From: Ustulina deusta
Lineage: Eukaryota > Ascomycota > Sordariomycetes > Xylariales > Xylariaceae
Assembly: GCA_023159155.1 (NCBI GenBank)
Contig: JAJNNX010000022.1
Span: 682,001-746,000 of the forward strand
Length of the DNA stretch: 64,000 nt
Direction: 5' to 3'
The notes beneath the pieces were generated by a model. The model searched no databases. It was given only the letters and a program-made list of their open reading frames with translations, and was not told where the DNA came from. Made by a program: the position numbers and the translations under genes. Each line of letters starts with the position of its first letter. Within the stretch, counting starts at the first letter, position 1. Shown piece by piece: positions 48,240-62,018 of this stretch.

Positions 48240-48507
48240 TAAAGAAGAACGGAGCAACTTAATATTAAAAACAACTAAAAATAATAAAAACAAACTAGAG
48301 CGCCTACTACTAAAAAACTGGTATGAATTTTATACGTCTAAAGTAAGTGTTGCTTTAAGAAGTTCGAAAGCTTTTATAGCTATTCGAACTTTTGAATATA
48401 GCTGAAGATCAGCCGATTCGGGCCGCAGGCGGCCCGAATACAGCTAACAATTGACGTGCAGCCACATTCGCAGCTGCCAGCGGGCCGCTAGCACCAGCCC
48501 TACTGCA
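48240..48507 (-). repeat. LTR of the non-coding LTR element (5' LTR)
   Basis: 268 bp partner of 44371-44638, with G-to-A and C-to-T changes (for example TGAAGAAGG read as TAAAGAAGA). It keeps both GC-rich palindromes. Confidence 0.85.
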
Positions 48508-49020
48508 ATATATAAATAATGTTTTAATATAATTAAACAGATTAAAAAAGAACTATTTAAAAAAAATAAAATAAATCTTAAATATTTTATAAGCCGTAAG
48601 CTTATATTTTAATATTAATAAGTATAAATTTAGAATAATTATAATAAAATATTTAGGATTTATTATTAAAGCTAGAATAAAAATACAAATAAACTTTAAA
48701 AAAATAAGAGCTATTTATAAATAAAAAGCTTTTAAATTATTTAAAAGTATAAAAAACTTTTTAAGTTTTATAAATTTTTATAAATAATTTATACTAAAAT
48801 ATATTAATATTATAATACTACTTATAGCTTTAACTAAAAAAAAAACCTTATTTTATTAAAAAAATATAAAAAACGCTACTTTTAAATAGTTTAAATTATT
48901 TTTTATAATAAAACTAGTTTTTGCTTAATTTAACTTAAATAAATTTATAATACTAAAAATAAATTGTTTTAAAATAGCTTATAATAATTGCTTATCTTAA
49001 TATAACAAATATAAAATTTT
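48508..49020 (+). pseudogene. Gypsy RT relic, part 2 (from the catalytic motif) with start of RNase H
   Basis: Directly after the insertion the frame continues INNVLI*LNRLKKNYLKK (RT YxDDVLIYS... with Asp to Asn). It is followed by LKYFISRKLIF, KYLGFIIKARIKI, KSIKNFLSFINFYK*FI (gypsy thumb: YLGfiiS..Gi, vqsFLGFaNFYRrFI) and a region resembling the start of the tethered RNase H near 48900-49020. This proves that the two sides belong to one pol gene. Confidence 0.8.
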
Positions 49021-52000
49021 CTGCTTAATAGTATATTTTTTATAAAAACTTTTATTTATAAAAAATAATTATAAAATTTATAATAAAAAGTTTTTAATAA
49101 TTATAAACTATATAAATATATAAAATAGTAAGCTATAAAGCTTTAAAAAAACATTTTTAGTATTTTTAAACTATAAAAACTTAAAATATTTTATAACTTT
49201 AAAAAAGCTTTTAAAAAAACAAATCAAATAAGCTAAATTTTTAGCTAACTTTAAATTTATGCTTACTTATAAAACAAGAATAAATAATGCTTAGCTAAAC
49301 ACTTTATTATAAAAAAAATAAAACTTATTTTTAAAAACAAACAAACAACTTATTAAAAAAAAATTTACGTTATTTTGCTAAAAATAAATAGTTCTTAAGC
49401 TATATAGCAATATAAAAATAAACTTATTAAAGTTCTAAAAAAATAAACTACTTTTAAAATATTAGGTTTTTATATATAAAAACTTCTAATAAGTTTAAAA
49501 TATTATGCTAGATTAGGTCTTTAGTTACTAATTAGCAATTAAAGCTATAAAAAATAATAAATAAAAATTCTTACTAAATATAAAAATAAATAAAAAATCT
49601 TTAAATATTAATATTTTAAAATATAAAATTAAAGCAAACAATATTTTATAATATTAAAATTATATATAAGTATTAAACTAAAAGTTATTTTAAATTAGCT
49701 TAATTTAAAACTATTATAATTTAATATTAATAAAATATTTAAAAAAAAACAAAACTATAGTAATACTAGCTAGGAACTACTTTTAGCTAAGTATATACTA
49801 AATAGTATACTGCTTTATTAATAATTATAATATATATAATAAAAAAACTATTTAAAAATATAAAAAGCAAAGCTTTTTTAAGCTATTTTTAGTTCTAAAG
49901 CAGTTCTAAAGCAAACTATTTATAAATTTTATAACAAACTTCCCTATAATAAAAAATAATAACCTATTTTTTATTATAATAATTATTAATAAATTAAACA
50001 AAATAGTTATTATTAAAACTATATAGTTAATAAATATAAAAATATATATTAAATAATTTATATATTATTTTTAATACTTTTATAAATTCTTAAAAATAAT
50101 TACTAATAATAAAAAAACAAATTAAATAAAAACTTTTTAATAATATTTTTGCAAACTAGTTAAAATAAAACAAAAACTAAATACTATTTATTATCTTAAA
50201 ACAAATAATACTATAAAAAAAACTAACTAAAAAATTTTAGCCTATTTTTATATATTTATTATTTATATATAACTAGATTAAAAAGTATTACTACTAAACG
50301 TAATACTAGCAATTAATAACAAAAATTTGTTTATAATAGGGCTAAACTTATTTTTTGCTTAATATAAATATTATATAAACTTAATCAAACTAATAATTTG
50401 TTTACTTATACTAGTTAAAAAACCAAAAGTACTAGCTAAAACATTTGTTTAATAATTAAAAAACGTCTAAAAATTTGCTTAAACTACTATAGCTGCAATG
50501 CAATAATATATAAAAAAAACAACTAATAATAAACGTAGTCCCGCGGACCGCTTCAAAAAAAAAATTTAAATATAACTAAACCTAAAAAATATTACTACGG
50601 ACCAACCTTTTTAAAAACTAACATAGCTCTACTTTAAATATAAAATAACTAAAGTTATAAACTTCTATATAATAAAACTAGATATTCTTAAAAAAATATA
50701 TAATTGCTTTTATATTAATTTTTTATAACAAATAGCTATAAATTTCTTTTTATTATAAATTAACCTAAATATATAACTATTAGTAGTACTACCTAAAAAT
50801 AATAAATTTTAAATAAAAAGTATTCTATAAATAAAAAACAAACAAAAAAAAAACTAAAGTAAGCTTATTTGCTGCAAAATTAGAATTAAGTAGGCTAGTT
50901 ATTAGTAACCTATATAAAAACTTCTTAATAATTTTGCTAATACTGCAGCTCTAGAGCAGTTCGAGGCTAAACATAGAAACGCTTACACGTACAAAGGCCC
51001 CACTGCTAAAAAAAAGAGCCAACAAAAACAAACCAGCTAGTAAGCTAGTATAGTTTGCGCTACAAATTAGGAATTATATATATATATATATATTTTTTTT
51101 TTAATTTAATTACTAATATTATAGGTTATTATAGGCCAAAAAACAAAAATCAAACATACAAAAAACTAAAAAAAAGCCTACCAAAGGCATTTATATTAAT
51201 TTTTAGTTTAGCTATGTTATAAAACTAGTACTAAGCAGCTATAAAGCTGCTAAACCTTTATATTATTTTTATTTTTATTATTAGCCCTATTTATTCCGTT
51301 AAAATATAACTACTTATAAATAAAACTTAAAGCATTACTAAATTGTTCTTTAGTAAATATATAAATAAAAAAACTAAGCTTATTAGTAAACGCTAAACTA
51401 TTAAAACCTAAAAACAAACATTTTATATAAATATTTATTATATATTTAATAATACTTAAATAATTATTAATAGTTATAAAACTATTAGCAAGCCGTTTTA
51501 TACCTAAAATATAATACTTAGTAACTATTATATTATATTTAATAGCTATAGTTATATATTTAAAAACTACTAAATATATTTAATTATTTATTTAATGTTT
51601 GTTAATAAACAAATAGCTATAATTAAATAAAAAAATAGCTAATATATTTAAAAAAGTTTTTTTTTAATGCTAAAAAAAATTAGCAATTAATTTATACTTA
51701 ACGTACAGATTAAGAATAGCTTACTAAACAACTAGCTTTAAAACTAATAGCTTTTTATTTTTTAATACTTATTATTATAAATTAATAAGTATTAAACTAC
51801 TTATAAATAAATAAAAAATATTTAATTATTAATATTTTAATAGTTATAAATATAAGCGCTTTTAAATAAGCGTTTAAATATAATAACTATTTTAAATATA
51901 TAAACTAGCTATATATAAATAAAAAAGTTAATAATTATAAGCAATAAAAAAATAATAAGTAAACAATTAACTTATAGTACTATATAAATAATTAAAGTTT

Positions 52001-52771
52001 TTATTTAAGCTAATATAATATTTATATTACTTACTAGTTTTTAAGCAATAAATTAGCAAAACATAAATATATACTAAGCTTAAAAATAGCTAACTTTATA
52101 TATTTATATAAAAGTAGCAAAAATATTTTATAAGCTAGCTAATATACTAAACTATTTATTAATAAATAAAAAATAAAAAAAAAGCAATACTTTGCTTACT
52201 TCGAAATATAAAAACATATAAGCATTAGATATATTATAAATAAAAGTTATACGTTTGTTCCGGAGCAAAAGCAGTATATTTATAACTAGTAAGCAATAGA
52301 AAAGCAAAAAAACAAAAAAACAAAAGCTAAACCGGCTACTAAACATATATAAACTATTTTATATTAAACAAATAATAAAAACAAATATATAATAAATATA
52401 TTATTTTTTATAATAGAATAAAAAAGGAGTACTTAATAAAAAAAAAAAAAAGTTACTTACTAATTAATATTATTGCTAAAAAAAAAAAAAAAAAAAAAAA
52501 GAAAAGTTAAAAAAACTAAAAAAGTTTATATAAACCTAGCTAAAGCAGTAAGCAGTAGTAATAAGTAGGTCGGTACGTACTAGCAATATATTAGCTAAGT
52601 AAGTATATATATTGCCTAAAAAGTATATATATTGCTTAGAAAGTATATATATTGCTTAAAAAAAATATATATTGCTTAAAAAAAACGCATTTTTTTTTGC
52701 TTGTTAACTACTGCTTATACGCTATATACTACTTATTTTGTAGCTCCCGAGCTAGAAAAAAAAAAAAATAA

Positions 52772-53015
52772 TATTATAAGTAAGGCTAGCTTTAAAAGCT
52801 TTGCTAATTAATAAAAGTTCTGGACTTCTGCCGGAACTTATAGAACTTTTTACAGAAATACATTAGAAAAGTGCGTTAGAACTCCGCGCTAGCAATACAT
52901 TAATAGCTATATAGCTATAAAAACTCTACTCTTGCAAAATCTTTTTTTTTTTTTTTTTTTCCCTAAGTTAGTTAATAAACAGTATTTCCTGGCCATTCGG
53001 CTAAATCTTTTTATA
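52772..53015 (+). repeat. 3' LTR of gypsy element
   Basis: 244 bp starting TATTATAAGTAAGGC, the G-to-A/C-to-T version of the 5' copy, and ending AATCTTTTTATA just before the TCTAT target duplicate. Confidence 0.85.
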
Positions 53016-53020
53016 TCTAT

Positions 53021-54298
53021 ATACTATTTTAAACGGAATAATATTAAGTATAATATATAGACTTTTATTTTAAAAATAATTAATAACTATTATAATTTTA
53101 GGTTAATATTTTAATAAAATAATACTTTTTATTATTATTAAAAATAGTTTATTTTATATAGTTATATTAAAACTTTTAGCTATTCTATTACTTTTATATT
53201 GTTTTATTAAAACAAATTCAACTTTGATACTTTTTTATAATACTTATTATTTAGCTTTTTTAGTAACAAACTTTTTACCTTTATTTTTATATATTAATTA
53301 ATATTTTTTGTTTTATTATTTCGTTTTTTATAGTTTATTAATAAATTTTCTAATATATAACCAAACTTTTTTATAGTTTGTTATTATTTTAAGTTTACTA
53401 AATTAGCTATATAAATTAATTATTATAAACTAATACTTTTTTTTTTATATTTTTTAATATAAAAAAAGCTATAAATATTTATAAAAATAACTTTTTTTAT
53501 ATATTTTCTTTTTAAAAGACTTCTTTTATAAGGCCTTTTTTTTATTTTTTTATACTAAAATCTTATTTTAAAACTAATTTAATAAGTTACTAGTACTAAA
53601 AAAATTATTTAATAAAAAATATAAAAAAGTTTCTAAAATATAATATAATAATTAATATATTTAAAAGTTTTAAAAAAATAATTATATATTATTTTTTAAT
53701 AAGTAATATTTTTGCTTTTTTATTTAATAGCTATATTACAAAAATCAAATTAACGCCTAATTTTAAAATATAAAATATATTATAAAAAATAATTCTAATA
53801 AGTTCTTTTATTATAACAATTTATTTAATAAGATTTTTTTTTTCTATAAATATTTTGATTTTTTTAACCCTTTTAATTATAATTTTTCCAAAATTAAGTT
53901 TTTTATAATTAAACAGTTCGTTTTTATTTTAAGTAATATATTATTTATATTTTAAATCTAGAACTTAAACCTTTTTTAATAAATAATTAATATTTATTAT
54001 ATAAAATAATTTAAAAATTTTATTATTTTTCCTACTTCAAATAATAATATAAACTTATATATTCTAGTTTATAATATTTTTAATAGGGCTATTACTTTTT
54101 GTAGTATTTTATTTTAAAAAACTTATTAATATTATAATTGCTTATTTTAATAAATTAAATCTTTAGATCTAAAATCTAATATAAATAAAATAAAATTAGT
54201 TTTATATTAAATATTTAGAATACTTTATATAATAAAGCAAATATATAAATTAAATTATAAAAAATCAAATAGTTTAGCTTAAAAATCTTATATAATAT
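53021..54298 (-). pseudogene. Copia pol segment (protease/integrase side), heavily decayed
   Basis: AT-rich sequence between the gypsy TSD and the tandem LTR element. On the minus strand weak copia-like phrases remain near 53830-53900 (LNFGKIIIKRVKKIKIF, resembling the GKxxR.P linker of integrase). Its position between the zinc knuckle and RT pieces supports the assignment; the residues alone do not prove it. Confidence 0.45.
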
Positions 54299-54566
54299 TG
54301 CAGCAGGGCTGGTGCTAGCGGCCCGCTGGCAGCTGCAAATGTGGCTGTACATTAATTGTTAGCTGTATTCGGGCCGCCTGCGGCCCGAACCGGCTGATTT
54401 TCGGCTGCATTTAGGGGTTCGAATAGCTATAAAAGCTTTCGAACTTCTTAGAGCAACACTTACTACAGATGTATAGTATTTATACTAGTTTTTTAGTAAT
54501 AAGCACTTTAGTTTGTTTTTATTATTTTTAGTTATTTTTAGTGTTAAGTTGCTCCGTTTTTTTTTA
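54299..54566 (+). repeat. LTR 1 of tandem non-coding element
   Basis: 268 bp, starts TGCAGCAGGGCTGG. TATAAAAG at 54428 is a promoter-like box. The GC palindrome (TTCGGGCCGC/GCGGCCCGAA arms) is intact near 54369-54390. Confidence 0.85.
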
Positions 54567-54599
54567 ATAATATCTTTAGTAAAGCTATAATAAAGCAGT

Positions 54600-57590
54600 C
54601 CACTATACAAATTTATATATAATAATGCTTACATATGCTTATTACTTCTTGGAGCGCAACTTATAATTAAAAACCAATATTTAACGCCCTTTTATATAAA
54701 TTACTATACAAATATGTTTATAACCTATTAATTACTTTAATGCTAGCTTTACGCAAAAATAACCTAGTTAAACCAACCAACCTAGTTAATTAGTTAACTA
54801 GTTAATTAGCCAACCTATAAACAGCTAATTCTTTATACAAATATATCTATAAGTAGCCCTTTATATAAATCTATATATAAGTCTGCTTATAGCTATACAT
54901 TTTCTAGAAAGCCTAGTTTGTTAGCTATACACATTAAACAGCCGATTAAGCCTACTCCGTACAACCAACCAAGCTAGCCTATACATATTAATTAGCCTTA
55001 CTGCTAGCCGTACAATTAACCGCCGAGTCCCTTGCTAGAATATACCTACAAACAACCTGCTATATAATTTTGTATATAAACCTATTTATAGCTATCCAAG
55101 TCTAAAGAAGCCTTTAGGTAGCCACTCCAGTTAGTTAGCCAAGCTATATATATATTAATTAGCTAATTTAGCTCAGTTTGCGTTAATTAATTAGTTCGTA
55201 CGTTTATATACATATTTAAGCAGTCCGCTATACAAATTTATATATAAACACGCTTTTACTTGTATACTATACATATAACACACCAATTAGCCAATTGCCC
55301 TTGTTTTCTAGGCCTTATTAGCTAGGCTAGTTATATATGCGTTGGTTAGCCCAATCGGCCTATTGCTTTATTAGCCAGCTATACATATTGCTAAATTAAT
55401 TAGTTAGTTAGTCTTTTTATTAAAAAATTATTTAAGCAGACCTATATATATTTTATATATAAATATATTTGTATGCCTTTTAGTCCAAAAAAAATTTTTG
55501 TTCTAAACTACCGATTAGTTAGTTAGCTAGCTAATTAATTAGCTAAATTGCTTTGTTAGCTAGCCGTACATATTGCTACTTATATTAATTAGTTATTTAT
55601 ATTAATTAATCAAGTTTATATTTAAATATTTATATAAATAAGTTGCTATATAAGTTTATATATAAACTTACTTATATATATATTACTTATAAAAAACTAT
55701 TGCTTTAAATCTTTTGTTTTATTAGTAGTTAGCTAGATCCCCTATTATAAATAGTCCTATAAATAGATCCTTATATATTTTATATATAAATACGCTTGTA
55801 ATACTATAGCTTACAAAAAAGTTTATTTTAAGCTATACATTTATTTTAAACTTCCGTTAGCTATATATATACTTTTAGTTTTATTAATTTTATTATTTTA
55901 ATATCTTTAGTATATTCTAGCGTTTTTTAGCATATTTAGCATTTTTATTATTTTTTGTTATTTTTAAGCCTTTATACTATTAATTAGCCAGTTCCTTATA
56001 TAAGTTGCTATACAAACAAATATTTATATAGTTTATATAAGAGTTAGCTCAAATATATATAGTCCAAAAAAAACACTGTTTAAACTTTATTTTTAAAGCT
56101 TTATTTTAAAAGCATTATTTTTATTATAGTATTTAGCGCTATATATTGCCCTTTTTATATTATTAATTAGCTAAGCCCCTTATATTTAATAATATATAAA
56201 CATATTTATATATTAATTTATATACAAATATATTTATAGCTTATAAATAAGCATTTATTTATAGTTTTAATTAACAAATTATATACTAATTAGCTAGTTT
56301 TTTGCTTTAGTAGCTATACTGTTTAGTTTTATATTTAATAGCTATATAAGCAGATTTTTATATAATTTATATATAAATATACTTTTATACCTATAGTTTA
56401 AAAAAAACTATTATTTAGCTAGCTAATTAATAAACTACTATATTGCTAATTAGCTAATTTAGTTATATATATATTAATTAATTATATATACATATTAGCT
56501 AGTTTAGCTATTATATATACAATTAATTAGCGACTTAGCCGATATAATTATATATAAGCAGCTACTTATACTAATTTATATATATATATGCTTATATTAA
56601 TTTGTTATACCCTATTTGCTATTAATTAGCTATTTTTGTTATATATATATTAATTAGTAAGTTTACTATGTTTTATATAAATTTTAGTTATATTTACTAT
56701 TAATCAATAAATCTATTATATTTTTTAGTTATATATAAGCAGGCATATATATAATTTTTTATACAAACCTGCTTATATATATATTAATTATTTATATAAA
56801 AGCTTTCCGATTAGCCCTATACTTTTTATATTAATTAGTTTATTTGCTTGCTATACTAATTAATTAGTATATATAAAAAATATAGGCATACAAACAATTG
56901 CTTATATAATTTATATAGCAATTTGTTTTTATTTATATAACTTATATGTTCTACGCCTTATATATATAGTAATATATATATAGCGCTATAAATATAGCAT
57001 AGCATTAACAAATTATTATTACTATGCTAATTAGTTAGTTATATTAGTATTACTATACTAACTCATTAATTTATTATATATAAGCAATTTTTTATACTAT
57101 TTTATATATAAACTTGCTTATAGTATATATTATATAATTAGCCGCACTACTAATTAGTTTATTATTACTATATATATATTATAGTATTAACAAATTATTA
57201 TTGCTATACTAATTAATTATTTAGTTATATATAAACAACTACCTATACTATTTATATATAAACTTGTTTATACTATATATATTATATAGTTATTGCAGTA
57301 CTACTAATTAATTAATATATTATTACTATACTAATTAATTTATTATATATAAACAACCTCCTATACTATTTTATATAAAAGCTTGTTTATAATATATATA
57401 TTATATAATTATTACAATACTACTAATTAGTTAATATATTATTACTATACTAATTAGCTATTTTATATATTATTACTACTAATTAATAAGTTTTTTTTAT
57501 ATATAAACAGCTATTTATACTAATTTATATAAGGTTATATTTATACTTATAATTTTTAAAATTATTTATAAAGTTTATTTATAAAGCTAA
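54600..57590 (+). repeat. Hairpin monomer array, tandem unit 1
   Basis: The same array as in the 44-48 kb copy, inverted and more decayed. The inverted motifs are now mostly TATATAAATTTATATATA-like, with remnants of CGTACG arms (for example 55195-55255). About 3 kb without any coding signal. Confidence 0.65.
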
Positions 57591-58159
57591 TTAAAGCCTA
57601 TTTTATAAACTCCAACCTATATATATACTATTAAAAAACATTACTATAATTATATAAAGATTTATATATATAAAAAATAATAAAAGCTATAGCATAACTT
57701 TTTATATAAAAATTTAGCTTAAGTTTAAAGTAATAACTAATTATAGTACTTATTTAAGTTCTAATACAAAATATTAGCAAATATTACTATATATATTAAG
57801 TTTAAATAAAATTATATATATTTTATATAACAAAATATTAATAAAATATAAAAAAATAAAGTATTTAAAAAGCTAAAAAGTTATACTAAAAAGTTATACT
57901 AAAAAGTATACTAAAAAATATATAAACTAAAAAAAAAACTATAAACTAAAGGAAGTCTAATATAATATATAACTAGTTTAGTAATTAGCTAATCAAAAGC
58001 TTAATAGCTTAATAAGTTAAAGCTAGTTCTTTTTTTTTTTAAACTATTAAAGCCTAAAAGTTCGAATAAATATTATATTATATTATTTTTTTTAATATTT
58101 TTAGCCCTACAGTTAGATTTAAAGCTATCTAAAGAATAAAGTTCCAAATAAAAAAAGTT

Positions 58160-58427
58160 TATAGTAGAGCTAATACTAGCGGCCCGCTAGTAGCTACAAA
58201 TATAGCTATATATTAATTATTAGCTATATTTAGGCCGCTTGTAGCCCGAACTAGCTAATCTTTAGCTATATTCAAAAATTCAAATAGTTATAAAAGCCTT
58301 CGAACTTCTTAAAGCAACACTTACTATAAACATATAATATTTATACTAGTTTTTTAATAGTAGGCGCTTTAGTTTGTTTTTATTATTTTTAGTTATTTTT
58401 AATATTAAGTTGCTCCGTTTTTTTTTA
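58160..58427 (+). repeat. LTR 2 (shared) of tandem non-coding element
   Basis: 268 bp, starts TATAGTAGAGCT. The most decayed of the five LTRs: the GC palindrome is broken (AGGCCGCTTGTAGCCC). Confidence 0.85.
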
Positions 58428-58459
58428 ATAATATTTTTAATAAAACTATAATAAAGCAG

Positions 58460-61400
58460 TCTACTATACAAATTTATATATAATAATACTTATATATATT
58501 TATTACTTCTTAAAACATAACTTATAATTAAAAACTAATACTTAACGCCCTTTTATATAAATTACTATATAAATATATTTATAACTTATTAATTGCTTTA
58601 ATACTAGCTTTATACAAAAATAACCTAGTTAAACTAACTAACCTAATTAATTAGTTAGCTAGTTAATTAGCTAACCTACAAACAGCTAATTCCCTATATA
58701 AATATATTTATAAGTAGCCCTTTATATAAATCTATATATAAGTCTACTTATAGCTATATATTTTCTAAAAAGCCTAGTTTATTAGTTATATATATTAAAC
58801 AGCCAATTAAGCCTATTCCGTACAACTAACCAAACTAGCTTATATATATTAATTAGCCTTGCTACTAGCCGTACGATTAACCGCCAAGTCCCTTGCTAAA
58901 ATATACCTATAAACAATCTATTATATAATTTTATATATAAACCTATTTATAGCTATCTAAGTCCAAAAAAGCTTTTAGGTAACTACTCTAGTTAGTTAGC
59001 TAGGCTATATATATATTAATTAGCTAATTTAGCTTAGTTTGCATTAATTAGTTAGTTTATACGTTTATATATATATTTAAGCAGTCTGCTATATAAATTT
59101 ATATATAAACGCGCTTTTACCTGTATACTATATATATAATATACTAATTAGCTAATTGCTTTTATTTTCTAGGCCTTATTAGCTAGGCTAATCATATATG
59201 CGTTAGTTAGCCTAATCGGCCCATTGCTTTATTAGCTAGCTATATATATTGCTAAATTAGTTAGTTAGTTAATCTTTTTATTAAAAAATTATTTAAATAG
59301 ACTTATATATATTTTATATATAAATATATTTATATGCTTTTTAGTCCAAAAAAAGTCTTTATTTTAAGCTACCGATTAGTTAGTTAGCTAGCTAATCGAT
59401 TAGCTAAGTTGCTTTGTTAGCTAGCTATATATATTACTACTTATATTAATTAGTTATTTATATTAATTAATCAAATCTATATTTAAATATTTATATAAAT
59501 AAGTTATTATATAAATTTATATATAAACTTGCTTATATATATATTACTTATAAAAAACTATTGCTTTAAATCTTTTGTTTTATTAGTAGTTAGCTAGATC
59601 CCCTATTATAAATAGTCCTATAAACAGATCTTTATATATTTTATATATAAATATGCTTGTAGCGCTATAGCTTATAAAAAGGTTTGCTTTAAGCTATATA
59701 TTTGTTCTAAGCTTCCGTTAGCTATATATATATTTTTATTTTTATTAATTTTATTATTTTAATATTTTTAATATATTCTAGTATTTTTTAGTATATTTAG
59801 CATTTTTGTTATTTTTTGTTGTTTTTAGGCTTTTATACTATTAATTAGCTAGTTCCCTATATAAATTGCTATATAAACAAGTATTTATATAGTTTATTAA
59901 AAATTAGCTCGAATATATACGGTTTAAAAAAAGCGCTATTTAGACTTTGTTTTTAAAGCTTTGTTTTAAAAGCGTTGTTTTTATTATAATATTTAGCGCT
60001 ATATATTGCCTTTTTTATATTATTAATTAGCTAGGCCCCTTATATTTAGTAGTATACAAATATATTTATGTATTAATTTATATATAAATATATTTATAGC
60101 TTATAAATAAACATCTATTTATAGTTTTAATTAACAAATTACGTACTAATTAATTAGTTTTTTGCTTTAGTAGCTATACTGTTTAATTTTATATTTAATA
60201 GCTATATAAACAGATCTTTATATAATTTATATATAAATATACTTTTATACCTATAGTTTAAAAAAAGTTATTGTTTAGCTAGCTAATTAATAAACTGCTA
60301 TACTACTAATTAGCCAATTTAGTTATATATATATTAATTAATTATATATATATATTAGCTAGTTTAACTATTATATATACAATTAATTAGCAATTTAGCT
60401 AATATAATTATATATAAGCAACTACTTATACTAATTTATATATATATATGCTTGTATTGATTTATTATACCCTATTTACTATTAATTAGCTATTTTTGTT
60501 ATATATATATTAATTAGCAAGTTTACTATATTTTATATAATTTTTAGTTATATTTGCTATTAATTAATAAATCTACTACGTTTTTTAGTTATATATAAAC
60601 AGGCATACATATAATTTTTTATATAAACTTACTTGTATATATATTAATTATTTATATAAAAGCTTTCTAATTAGCTCTATACTTTCTATACTAATTAGTT
60701 TATTTATTTGCTATACTAATTAGTTAGTATATATAAAAAACATAGGCATACAAACAATTGTTTATATAATTTATATAACAATTTGTTTTTATTTATATAA
60801 CCTATATATCCTACGCTTTATATATATAGTAATACGTATATAACGCTATAAATATAGCATAGTATTAACAAATTATTATTGCTATATTAATTAGTTAGTT
60901 ATATTAGTATTGCTATACTAACTAGTTAATTTATTATATATAAGCAACTTTTTATACTATTTTATATATAAACTTACTTATAATATATATTATATAGTTA
61001 GCTGTACTGCACATTGGTTTATTATTACTACATATATATTATAACACTAATAAATTATTATTGCTGCACTAATTAGTTATTTAGTTATGTATAAACAACT
61101 GCCTATACTATTTATATATAAACTTGTTTATACTATATATATTATATAGTTATTGCAGTACTGCTAATTAGTTAATATATTATTACTATACTAATTAGTT
61201 TGTTATATATAAGCAACCTTTTATACTATTTTATATAAAAGCTTACTTATAGTATATATATTATATAGTTATTGCAGTACTACCGATTAATTAATATATT
61301 ATTGCTATACTAATTAGCCATTTTATATGTTATTACTGCCGATTAACAAGTTTTTTTTATATATAAACAGCTATTTATATTAATTTATATAAAGTTATGT

Positions 61401-61460
61401 TTATATTTATAATTTTTAGAATTATTTATAAAATCTATTTATAAAGCTAATTAAAGCCTA
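58460..61460 (+). repeat. Hairpin monomer array, tandem unit 2
   Basis: Aligns base for base with unit 1 at an offset of about 3860, with scattered transitions only where I compared. Nothing coding is seen. Confidence 0.65.
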
Positions 61461-62018
61461 TTTTATAAACTCTAACTTATATATATACTATTAAAAAATA
61501 TTACTATAATTATGTAAAGATTTATATATATAAAAAGTAGTAAAAGCTATAGTATAACTTTTTGTATAAAAATTTAGCTTAGGTTTAAAATAATAGCTAA
61601 TTATAGCACTTATTTAAGTTCTAATACAAAATATTAGCAAATATTACTATATATATTAAGTCTAAAAAAATTATATATTTTTTATATAAAAAAATATTAA
61701 TAAAATACAAAAAAATAAAATATTTAAAAAGCTAAAAAGTTATACCAAGAGGTTATACTAAAAAGCATACTAAAAAGCATACGGACTAAAAAAAAAACTA
61801 TAAACTAAAAGAAATCTAGTATAATATATAACTAGTTTAGTAATTAGCTAATCAAAAGCTTAGTAGCTTAATAGGTTAGAGCTAGTTCTTTTTTTTTTTA
61901 GGCTATTAAGGCCTAGAGGTTCAAATAGGTATTATATTATGTTATCTTTTTTAGTATTTTTAGCCTTACAATTAGATTTAAAGCCATCTAAAGAATAAAG
62001 CTCCAAATAAAGGAAGTT

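Larger units (their letters stand above)
44371..48507 (-). mobile_element. Non-coding LTR element (LARD-like), simple copy
   Basis: Direct 268-bp terminal repeats at 44371-44638 and 48240-48507, both with TG...CA-type ends, flanked by ATAT (44367-44370 and 48508-48511). The orientation is judged minus: in that sense the LTR has a TATAAAA promoter-like box, and a purine-rich tract (AAATAAAGGAAG) lies immediately before the 3' LTR at about 44639-44655. The 3.6 kb interior has no ORF longer than about 80 codons and no RT, integrase or gag homology that I can see. It consists of degenerate ~170-bp monomers with hairpins, plus a box A/B-like module. It is much less AT-rich than its gypsy host, so it is younger or less mutated. 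Confidence 0.75.
41604..53015 (+). mobile_element. Ty3/gypsy retrotransposon, RIP-decayed, carrying a nested insertion
   Basis: It is bounded by direct LTRs (41604-41845 and 52772-53015) and flanked by a perfect 5-bp duplication TCTAT (41599-41603 and 53016-53020). The coding strand is plus: a Ty3/gypsy RT can be traced on both sides of an insertion at 44371-48507. Without that insertion the element is about 7.3 kb. A poly-A-rich purine run (52756-52768) precedes the 3' LTR. All frames are closed by stops, and TA-rich sequence dominates. Confidence 0.85.

Noticed and set aside
44371..48507. DNA transposon or Helitron interpretation
   Set aside because: The ends are long direct repeats with TG...CA and a purine tract, not terminal inverted repeats; no hairpin-CTRR end is seen.
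52152..52346. 64-codon frame in the gypsy interior
   Set aside because: Lys/Phe/Leu-rich chance frame in AT-rich decayed sequence on the strand opposite to pol.
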